NCBI GenBank assembly: GCA_032433765.1
Contig: JAVIAB010000159.1
Span: 59,930,043-59,994,042, forward strand
Length of the DNA: 64,000 nt
Direction of reading: 5' to 3'
Source: Megaustenia siamemsis
Taxonomy: Eukaryota; Mollusca; Gastropoda; Stylommatophora; Ariophantidae
The notes under the pieces are model-generated. The model was not told the origin of the DNA. It searched no databases and worked only from the letters and a program-made list of their open reading frames with translations. The translations under genes and the position numbers were made by a program. Below are positions 43,001 to 55,000 of this stretch, in pieces (the stretch's first letter is position 1; every line of letters begins with the position of its first letter).

Positions 43001-46000
43001 TGAGATAAGGCTTTTAAACATGGTAGATGAAGCATACGTTTGATTCAAATAGAGAAGATAAAGCATTTAAATAGAGGTGATACAGCATTAAAATAAGGGA
43101 GATAAGCAACCAGATAGGGGAGATAAAGCTTTTATAAAAGGGTAGAAGTGTTCACTTGATTCAAATAGAGAAGATAAAGCATTTAAATAGAGGTGATACA
43201 GCATTAAAATAAGGGAGATAAGCAACCAAATAGGGGAGATAAAGCTTTTATAAAAGGGTAGAAGCGTTCACTTGATTCAAATAGAGAAGATAACGCATTT
43301 AAATAGGGGTGATACAGCATTAAAATAAGGGAGATAAGCAACCAAATAGGGGAGATAAAGCTTTTATAAAAGGGTAGAAGCGTTCATTTGATTCAAATAG
43401 TGAAGTTAAAGCATTTAATTAGAGGTGATAAAGCATTATCTAAAGGGAGATAAACAAACCAAGTAGAGAAGATAAACTATTTAATTAGTGGTTATATTGC
43501 ATTAAAGTAGGAGAAATAAGCAACCAAATAGAGAAGATATCATCGATGGGGATTGTTGGGAGACCACTGATACGCTTCATCAACTTTCTCCATCTTTACC
43601 TCTGTCATTCTTTAGGACTCTTCAAAGTCAAGGTCTATTTTTTCTTTGATGTTATCTTCCCATCTCTGCCTACCTCTCCTTCTTGCTCCTTTCACACAGT
43701 TCCGTGCAGAATAATCTTTTCTAGACTAAAAGATACATGGACAAATGATCGTTTCATTTCTTCACAAGACTATGATACTGACATTCGGACGACCCGTGTT
43801 CGATTCTCACTGGAAGCAGTTTGAGTTGTACTCATGGTTGGAAAAAAAAAAATACCCCCATGGTCAGCCCAGCCATGCTGGTAGAAATGGGTACCAGGGT
43901 AGTATTCTGGGAAGGTGAGAAAAATCCGCCTTTCATCATGAGTTTTGATGCTTGAAGCGACACTATCCAGAAGTTTCCGAACACTTCTGGATAGGCCGCC
44001 GTGCACATATGGGTGAAAACTCACGTGCTAAAATGCCGATTCAAGTCTCGTACTTTATCTTTGCCTGACATAACTGTAATAAAACTGTTATAAAATTAAA
44101 TGTTTTGAGAATTTGTCTAAATTAGGTTATATGAAATGATGACATGTTACTTTTCTCCCATCACACTGGCTTCAGAATGTATTATCTTTATCACCTACAT
44201 CCGCAGGTCTGCTTCTGCCTCACTGCAAGGGGATGGCCATACTGAGTCTGTGGCTGTGTTAAATAATGTGTCTCCAAGAGTTACTCTACCTGCCGGAGAT
44301 GAGGGAGTCGTGCCATCTGGTGAGTTGGGAACCTTGTCTCCAGGACCCATGGACACAACAGAATCATCTCCTTCACAGCTGTCAAGGACAAAGGTGAGTT
44401 TGTTTATATTCATTTTAACTTGTCTTTTCAAGTGAACATTTTCAATTAGTGTTATTATCATCATGTGCCATACCGGTTGGCATATGTGATCACGTCCCTC
44501 CACAATCTTCTATCCACAGTGCATCGTATCAGTTCTGTTGTTGACTGTTTTCCGTGCCATGACACCAAACTATCCAGTATTTTCTCTCTTTCCTTTTATT
44601 TTGCCAGTTGTAACCAAGTATTCCAATTTTCCACTACTCATGATGTGCCCGAAAAATGTTGATTGCTTCTTTCTGATGTTTTTTAAGAGCTCCCTTTTTG
44701 TGTTGGCCTCTTTGAGAACTTCCTCATTGGTCTTTTCAGCTGTCCAGGGAACTTTCAACATTCTTCTGAGAAAGCCCATCTCTGTGGCCTCTAATCGTCT
44801 TTTCATTTGTTTGTCTACTGTCCATGATCCGCATCCATAGGTCAGAATTGGTTCTATATAGCACCAATGAATTCTCTTTCTCATTTTTATTGACATAGAT
44901 TTGTTGCATAAGATATTTTGTTCATTTTCTGAAATGCTATTTTGGCCTGAGCTATTCTGCTTTTTATTTCTGTGGTGCATCTCCCATCTGATGTTATTAT
45001 TGTGCCTAAGTTTTTGAAACGTTGCACTTGTTTGTTAATTAGTGTTATACCAATCTTAAAACATGTCCCAGCCACTCAGTCATTGTTGTATTTTTTATTA
45101 TCTTGTCTTAGTCATTTTTATACCCACTATGTTTTACTTGTCTCGGTCAGTGTTGTGTGAGTTTTTTTAACTTGTCTCGTTCAGTGTTGTGTGAGTTTTT
45201 TTTAACTTGTCTCGTTCGGTGTTGTGTGAGTTTTTTAACTTGTCTCGGTCAGTGTTTTTTTTTTCGAGGTTTTTTAACTTGTCTCAGTCAGTGTTGTGTG
45301 AGTTTTTAAACTTGTCTCGTTTGGTGTTGTGTGAGTTTTTAAACTTGTCTCGTTCGGTGTTGTGTGAGTTTTTTTAACTTGTCTCGGTGAGTGATGTGTG
45401 AGTTTTTTTTAACTTGTCTCATTCTGTGTTGTGTGAGTATTTTAACTTGTTTTGTTCGGTGTTGTGTGAGTTTTTTAACTTGTCTCGTTCGGTGTTGTGT
45501 GAGTTTTTTTTTACTTGTTTCGGTCAATGTTGTGTGAGTTTTTTAACTTGTCTTGGTCAGTGTTGTGTGAGTTTTTTAATTTGTCTCGGTCAGTATTATG
45601 CTCACAAGCAGCAGACATAAATCCAAGATGCAACAAAGCTTGTCAAATCATCTTACAGCTATCTCCACTTCTATCGTTCAATTATGAAATAACTAGAACT
45701 AACCTAATTTTGCTCTAGAGGCAAAACGAGCACTCAGTAATACAATCTTCATTCCAACATTGTGCTACCAATACCAGTCCTAGACCCTAGATACAAGAAC
45801 AATAAGAGAAATAACCACTACAAAGATGAAATGTGTTAGACGAATGACAGAAAACAGCCTGAGCGATGAGATCATAAATGAAAATCTGAGAAAAAAAACT
45901 ATGAATAATTCCCCACCATAGAGTACATAAAGAAACAACAGATAAAATGGTGACCACTTGATAAGGTAGAAAGATCAAACAACACAACAAGCCTTCAATA

Positions 46001-49000
46001 AATGTTGTGAGAACGACCTATATTATTTTTTTAATTGGCGTTTTTTTTTTTGGGCATTAATCCAAGGGGTATCTTGGTCTACACCCTTTGGGCCAGCTAT
46101 GGCTTGAAAGGTCAATAGATAGATAGTTTAATCCAACAGCAATGAAAACCACTTAAACACTCAGGGGTGACCAGAAGTGGTAAGTAGGAAGGTGCGCAAA
46201 GAGGGTAGTGTGTGATCATGGAGAAATATCAAATTTGGAGGAATTTGTATTTTGCTGCTGTAATTGTAAAATATACTGTAATTTGAATAGCCCCTGCCAT
46301 AGAATATATAAGAGAACAACAGATAAAATGGTTTGGCCACGTGACAAGGCAGAAAGATCAAAACACAACACAATGAGCCTTCAGCAAACGTTGTGAGAAT
46401 ACCAGACCCAAAGGTCAACCACGAAAAAGATGGATCGATGGAATATTAGATGCACTAGGAAACATAACAGCAGCAGAGACGAACAGAAGAGCAAAAGACT
46501 GCAAATTATATCTCCCCTCGACGGTGAAAGGCAGATAGGGAAGAAGAAGAAGATGCTGTAATTTTTACTACGGTGTGGTAATCTAGAGTTAAAGAAACCA
46601 TGAGAGGCAAAGTCGCCTCCCAGCAGCAGAGCTTGAAGTTATTATCGACCCACAGCTGATGGCTTGCGACAGGATCGGTGAACCAGAACCATCAAAACCC
46701 TATTCCACCTCTCCGTGGTGCCTCCAGTAACAGACTAACCTGTCTAGTCTGGCCAAACAAGTAGGGATCGAAAAGGGAAGACAACCCGGTACTCAAAAAT
46801 AACATGCTGAAGTCGGGTGTGTTGGGTCGAAAAGTGCAAATATCAGTTTTACTGCAAACCACAACACAACGCACCCACTTAATGTCCTCTTAAGGGAGGA
46901 TGATGAGAAGTTGTATTCCTTTAGTCTTCGGGCGAACGCAACCAAGCAAGCAAAGAAACCATGGATGTGAAAAGCAAAATTTCCACCAAGGATTTCAACC
47001 AAATAACATTTTTGTTCAAGAGCTGACATCTTCCCTAGACCAACCAGCTAATTTGTCTGTATTAACAAATGCTTTCATTCTTTTTCACCCAGGAACCCAG
47101 CTAATTTGTCTGTATTGACAAATGCTTTCATTCTTTTTCTCCCAGGAACCCAGCTATTTTGTCTGTATTAACAAATGCTTTCATTCTTTTTCTCCCAGGA
47201 ACCCAGCTAATTTGTCTGTATTAACAAATGCTTTCATTCTTTTTCTCCCAGGAACCCAGCTATTTTGTCTGTATTAACAAATGCTTTCATTCTTTTTCTC
47301 CCAGGAACCCAGCTAATTTGTCTGTATTAACAAATGATTTCATTCTTTTTCTCCCAGAACCCAGCTATTTTGTCTGTATTAACAAATGCTTTCATTCTTT
47401 TTCTCCCAGGAACCCAGCTATTTTGCCTGTATTAACAAATGCTTTCATTCTTTTTGTTTCAGGTACCCAGAACAATCCCAGAAGAGGAAACAGATGGGCT
47501 TGAAATATTTGAAGATGCCCAAGAGTGCTTCTCTAACCGCCCTCATCAAGCACGCCCTAACACAATATCCACACAAGCAAATCACACAGAGGGCGCTGTG
47601 GGTGGAAGTGATGATGTCAGAAATGGGAGGAGCACTGATGATTGGCAGTCTGTCATACCACGGGTAGTTAAATTTTATTCTTTGTTGTATTCATCATTGA
47701 TGTGGGGGACTGGTTGGTCTCAAGGCAAGACATCAGCTTCGAGACACAGAGGTTGTGGGTTCAAATCCTGGCTGCACCAGTTGGGATTTTTATTTATGAT
47801 GTCTCTCTGCGGCAACTACCCCTGGTCTCAGCAGTGAGGCCTGGCTTGAAACGTCAATTACTCATGGACATAAAACATGTGAGTACCTCCGAAGACGGAG
47901 TTATCTGCCTGTGCGGTGAGGGATCTCTGTACACATGGCTGCCAGGGAAAAACGGATTAACACGCAAAATTCAGTTCCTAGTCTCTAGAGACTTCATCAG
48001 AGGTAAAAAAAAAATGATGTCATATTAGAACATTAACAAGCATTGTAGGTTTAACACATATGCTACCAAGGGGTTTTACGCGCTGTTGCCTCTCCGTTTT
48101 TTCTGAATTAAACATTTTACTTAACAGCGAGAACATAAATGAAAATTTATCTCCTCTCTCTCTGCGATCAGGACTCAATCAGAGTAGGACTCCAGACTCT
48201 CACACGTAGACAGCTGTCTGTTTAAGCCTGTTAGATCCACTCCGATTGAATACTTGTTAAAACGTTGCACTGTGTTCTGCGCCAGTAGCCCAGTGCATCC
48301 GATTTCAGCCAGCATTTTGTTCAGGTTTGCTTTCCTTAACCTTTATTTGTCCCCAATCTTCCTTCAAGGCAGCAGATGATCTTTTCTGTAGGGGGATTGT
48401 GCCCTTAGATGGTCGGCCCTCCCAGGTTTACGAGCACCATCTGCCCGAGTCATTAGAGGTGACTAACACAGACACGCGACTTGGAATATGAGGAAACTGC
48501 AACAAGGAACACCTTTCATGCACAGCCCTCAATTGTTCCTGCCACCATCCCCATATACGGGTAATTCACATTCTCCTGAAAACGATGATCATCGTAGCAC
48601 CTGATGATGCCAGGCCATCATTGTTGACTCCAACTCCGAACATATCGTTTGACGCAAGTTATTTACATGTTACAACGCATTAATGTGATTAGCTCCTCTA
48701 GTCAGAAGAAGTTTTATCTCTTTAGGGAATTTTCACCATGTTTCGTTCGTTGTAGGCTGCATTGACTAGAGTAATCGTGAAAAAAAAATGTATCTAAAAC
48801 TGACGGTTCTGACAGTTTACTCAGGTAGTTGGAAAAGGTGTTAAATAAGAGAAATACAAGGTTTTAATAGAAATATCGGTGGAAATGTTGGCTACAAGAG
48901 CCTCATTATCAGCTCATGGTACGGAATTGGTTAAGAAAGAACTTTTATCTCCTAAAATGTTCTTATTAATACCAGAGACTCTTATTCATTTCGTAAAAAG

Positions 49001-52000
49001 TAAAGTGCCCTGTCACGCCAAGTGGCGTATATGGTGTTAGTGACCATAAATTTTACAGACCGTCGGCACATGATTTTTGGGGTAATGTGGTCGGTATTAC
49101 GCCCGTGCCGCTTTACTTTCCCAGAAAAAAATCTGGTACCCAATTATGGCTGGGTGAACCTAGAAGCCGTCGGTTGGAATCGAACCCTGCCTCTTGTCCT
49201 TGGTAGTCCAGTTCCCTAACCACTGAGCTATCACGGCTCCCTTATTATTTCGTGACTAACTCTTAATAGGAGTCTTTTTTTTTTTTTTTTTTTAAGTGAT
49301 TTCTGTTTAGTTTCATCTTAGGCTCTTTCTCTTCTGAATCTTTATGAGGTGAGGTTCTGCTGTTAGCTTGTGATAAGTCTCCATACTTTTATTAAATCTC
49401 ATTTAGGACAGCACATTTTTGCACTCACTGATCTGGTAGCACTTTGGTTCTGTTCTCTCATGCCTCAGCTAATAAATCACTGGCTAAATGCTCTTTAAAA
49501 CAGCATACCATATCTGCTCCGCCACCTTTTCCAGCAACCATTGAAGTGTTCGTCACTGATTGTCCAGTCTTGCGTTGAATGACCGTGTTATGTTACTTTC
49601 CGTTGAGATTGCTTTTTCTACTATCATCATTGTGGTACCACATTTCATCATTCCTATTATGTATTTGTTGTCCTCCACTCTCTGCAACAGCCATAACCAT
49701 GTCAGCTTTGCCAATTTTGTTGTCCTGCCCTCTCTAAGTCATTGCCATGTCAGTTTTGCCAATTTTGTTGTCCTGCCCTCTCTAACAGCCATTGCCATGT
49801 CAGTTTTCCCAATTTTGTTGTCCTGCCCTCTCTAACAGTCATTGCCATGTCAGTTTTACCAATTTTATTGTCCTGCCCTCTCTAACAGTCATTGCCATGT
49901 CAGTTTTACCAATTTTGTTGTCCTGCCCTCTCTAACAGTCATTGCCATGTCAGTTTTACCAATTTTATTGTCCTGCCCTCTCTAACAGTCATTGCCATGT
50001 CAGTTTTACCAATTTTATTGTCCTGCCCTCTCTAACAGTCATTGCCATGTCAGTTTTACCAATTTTATTGTCCTGCCCTCTCTAACAGTCATTACCTTGT
50101 CAGTTTTACCAATTTTATTGTCCTGCCCTCTCTAACAGTCATTACCTTGTCAGTTTTACCAATTTTATTGTCCTGCCCTCTCTAACAGTCATTACCTTGT
50201 CAGTTTTACCAATTTTATTGTCCTGCCCTCTCTAACAGCCATCGCCATGTCAGTTTTGTCAATTTTGTCGTCCCCTTTAACAGCCATCGCCATGTCAGTT
50301 TTGTCAATTTTGTTGTCCCCTTTAACAGCCATCGCCATGTAAGTTTTGCCAATTTTGTTGTCCCCTTTAACAGCCATCGCCATGTCAGTTTTGCCAATTT
50401 TGTTGTCCCCTTTAACAGCCATCGCCATGTCAGTTTTGCCAATTTTGTTGTCCTCTTTAACAGCCATCGCCATGTCAGTTTTGCCAATTTTGTTGTCCCC
50501 TTTAACAGCCATCGCCATGTCAGTTTTGCCAATTTTGTTGTCCCCTTTAACAGCCATCGCCATGTCAGTTTTGCCAATTTTGTTGTCCCCTTTAACAGCC
50601 ATCGCCATGTCAGTTTTGCCAATTTTGTTGTCCCCTTTAACAGCCATCGCCATGTCAGTTTTGCCAATTTTGTTGTCCCCTTTAACAGCCATCACCATGC
50701 CAGTTTTGTTGTCCCCTTTAACAGCCATCACCATGTCAGTTTTGCCAATTTTGTTGTCCTCTTTAACAGCCATCGCCATGTCAGTTTTACCAATTTTATT
50801 GTCCCCTTTAACAGCCATCGCCATGTCAGTTTTACCAATTTTATTGTCCCCTTTAACAGCCATCACCATGTCAGTTTTACCAATTTTATTGTCCCCTTTA
50901 ACAGCCATCACCATGTCAGTTTTACCAATTTTGTTGTCCTCTTTAACAGCCATCACCATGTCAGTTTTACCAATTTTGTTGTCCCCTTTAACAGCCATCG
51001 CCATGTCAGTTTTACCAATTTTGTTGTCCTCTTTAACAGCCATCACGATGTCAGTTTTACCAATTTTATTGTCCCCTTTAACAGCCATCACCATGTCAGT
51101 TTTACCAATTTTATTGTCCCCTTTAACAGCCATCGCCATGTCAGTTTTACCAATTTTGTTGTCCTCTTTAACAGCCATCACCATGTCAGTTTTACCAATT
51201 TTATTGTCCCCTTTAACAGCCATCGCCATGTCAGTTTTGCCAATTTTGTTGTCCTCTTTAACAGCCATCACCATGTCAGTTTTACCAATTTTATTGTCCC
51301 CTTTAACAGCCATCACCATGTCAGTTTTACCAATTTTGTTGTCCTCTTTAACAGCCATCGCCATGTCAGTTTTTGCCAATTTTGTCGTCCCCTTTAACAG
51401 CCATCACCATGTCAGTTTTGCCAATTTTGTTGTCCCCTTTAACAGCCATCGCCATGTCAGTTTTGCCAATTTTGTCGTCCCCTTTAACAGCCATCACCAT
51501 GTCAGTTTTGCCAATTTTGTTGTCCCCTTTAACAGCCATCGCCATGTCAGTTTTTGCCAATTTTGTCGTCCCCTTTAACAGCCATCGCCATGTCAGTTTT
51601 GCCAATTTTGTTGTCCTCTTTAACAGCCATCGCCATGTCAGTTTTGCAAATTTTCATGTACAGTTAGGAAGAGAAGATGGACATGTATCTGGAAAGTGTT
51701 TAAAGGGAGGAGATAACAAAACAATTCCAAAACAGCCTCTTTTATGGGAAACATGATACAGGAAAAAAGAGGAAGACCTGGAGAAACACTGATAAGAGAA
51801 GCAAAGTTGGCCAGCATAGACTGCAGTTTGGTAGCAAAGATCAAAAGACATGTAGAGTCTAGAACTTCTGTCCTTTGTGTATAATTTGGTTTGAAAGGAC
51901 TATAGATAGTAAGCGTTGCTTCTAATCCTAAACTATACTTAACAAAAAGTGGGTAATTTCCTAATTTAAACACATAAATTATTTCATAGAAAAGTCTAAT

Positions 52001-55000
52001 CTCCCCTATGTTTGAAACAAAACTACAGGGTTTTCAAATAATAAAAATTATGTTATGGTTTGTGTTTAGTGAGAGTACTTTACCCTGGCGTCGTTTTTCT
52101 TTTCTCCGTGATAATGACAAATTAGAGAACCACCGAATAAAGTGTAATGTTACTCCAGGGGGTATTACTCTCCAAATTAAATAATTAATGTGCTGAAACT
52201 AGGATTTTACCTAGTTTAATATTAATTTCTTTCCTAAGGACTGGATTCCTGTGATTAGCAGAGACATTGTGAGACAGCAAAATCAGAGACCACAGCCGCC
52301 ACACAGCGATGCATATCTACAGGGACTCCCTGCCAAACGGAGACGGGTATGACATTATTTATCAATATTATTATCATTGATTTATCAATATTATTATCAT
52401 TGAATAATCAATATTATTATCATTGATTTATCAATATTATTATCATTGATTTATCAATATTATTATCATTGATTTATCAATATTATTATCATTGATTTAT
52501 CAATATTATTATCATTGATTTATCAATATTATTATCATTGATTTATCAATATTATTATCATTGATTTATCAATATTATTATCATTGATTTATCAGTATTA
52601 TTATCTTTGATTTATCAGTATTATTATCATTGATTTATCAGTATTATTATCGTTGATTTATCAGTATTATTATCATTGATTTATCAATATTATTATCTTT
52701 GATTTATCAGTATTATTATCATTGATTTATCAATATTATTATCATTGATTCATCAATATTATTATCATTGATTCATCAATATTATTATCATTGATTCATC
52801 AATATTATTATCATTGATTTAACAATATTATTATCATTGATTTATCAATATTATTATCATTGATTTATCAATATTATTATCATTGATTTAACAATATTAT
52901 TATCATTGATTGATCAATATTATTATTATTGATTTAACAATATTATTATCATTGATTTATCAGTGTTATTGTCATTGATTTGGCAAAAGACTGCAAATTA
53001 TATCTCCCCTTAACGCTGAAAGTAAATAAGGAAGGAAAGAAAAAGAATAATTAGAAACTCCTTAACAAAAGCCATGTTAGTGAAGTTGTTAGTGTGCGCG
53101 TCTGCTGTGCTGGTGGGTCAGGGTCGACGTCTCAGTGTGGCAGGGATTTTTTTTCTCTCTTCATTTTCAGACTAATATAGCTTCGGATTTCGTTCATCAA
53201 AATATGGGCACAAGAAATGTGCTTTGGAAAAGACGGTTAGCTTGGTGTGGTGCTGACCACATTACTCCTAAATCATCATCAAGTACAGTGGCAACTGGCA
53301 TAGGTGATCATGTCTCTCCACAATTTTCGATCTCGGCAGCTATTTATCATTTCTGTTGTTGACCTTCTGCCAAGCCATTCTCTTAAGCTGTCTGTTAATT
53401 TTTCTCTTTGCCTTGTGGGTGAGACTTTTTAGTCAAAGGCTAGCGGAGCCAACCGTAAACAAACCGACGGAAGGCTACAGAAAACCTCCGTCATAATTTC
53501 TTTGTACAATCATGAATCGCTACTCCTAAATACGTCAGTAATAAAGAAAAGTATGGGTATAGACCCTCACGTATGCCACAAAGGGTGGAGTTTGACTTGT
53601 TTTATACCTTGCAGCTCCTCTTGGAACAATGGGCCGCAACCATATCCTGCTAGCAAACCCATTTCTGTGCTATCTTGCTTGCTTCCATTCGCCAAATGAC
53701 TAAAGTACATCTCTTCGTCATCCACCCTTAAAAGGATGTTAAATGGGCGTGTCTGCATTGTGTTGTGGTTTGCTGTATAACTGTGATATTTGCCACCTTC
53801 AGCCTAATACATTCGACTTCAGCGTGACATTTTTTGAGTGCCAGGTTGTCTTCCCTCTTCGATCTCTACTCGCTTGGCCTGACTAGACAGGTTAGTCTAT
53901 TACTGGAGGCACGACGGAGAGGTGGAGCAGGGTCTGGATGGTTCTGGTTCACCGATCCTGTCGCAAGCTATCAGCTGTGGGTTGCTGATAACTTCCAGCT
54001 CTCCTCATCTCTAACATCAAACTTACTCCATCAAGCTCACTTCAGACCTCCCTCTAACCTCTCACATCAAACATCCTCATCTCTAACATCAAACTTACTC
54101 CATCATGCTCACTTCAGACCTCCCTTTAACCTCTCACATCAAGCATCCTCATCTCTAACATCAAACTTACTCCATCAAGCTCACTTCAGACCTCTCTCTA
54201 GCCTCTCACATCAAACATCATCATCTTTAACATCAAACTTACTCTATCAAGCTCACTTCAGACCTCCCTCTAACCTCTCACATCAAACATCCTCATCTTT
54301 AACATCAAACTTACTCTATCAAGCTCACTTCAGACCTCCCTCTAACCTCTCACATCAAACATCCTAATCTTTAACTTCAAACTTACTCTATCAAGCTCAC
54401 TTCAGACCTCCCTCTAACCTCTCACATCAAACATCCTCATCTTTAACTTCAAACTTACTCTATCAAGCTCACTTCAGACCTCCCTCTAACCTCTCACATC
54501 AAACATCCTCATCTTTAACATCAAACTTACTCTATCAAGCTCACTTCAGACCTCCCTCTAACCTCTCACACCAAACATCCTCATCTTTAACATCAAACTT
54601 ACTCTATCAAGCTCACTTCAGACCTCCCTCTAACCTCTCACATCAAACATCCTCATCTTTAACTTCAAACTTACTCTATCAAGCTCACTTCAGACCTCCC
54701 TCTAACCTCTCACATCAAACATCCTCATCTTTAACATCAAACTTACTCCATCAAGCTCACTTCAGACCTCCCTCTAACCTCTCACACCAAGCATCCTTAC
54801 TTCTAACATAAGCATTCTCATCTCTAACATCAAACTTACTCCATCAAGCTCACATCAAACTTACTCCATCAAGCTCACATCAAACTTACTCCATCAAGCT
54901 CACATCAAACTTACTCCACCATGCTCACATCAAACTTACTCCATCAAGCTCACATAAACTTACCCCATCATGCTCACATCAAACTTACTCCATCAAGCTC

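Noticed and set aside
50192..51605. Open frames of about 400 codons on both strands (repeats of GDNKIGKTDMAMAVK or LTAIAMSVLPILLSP)
   Set aside because: Produced by the 45-nt period of T24b: any stop-free unit yields a long frame in three frames. No start context, no splice signals, simultaneous frames on both strands.
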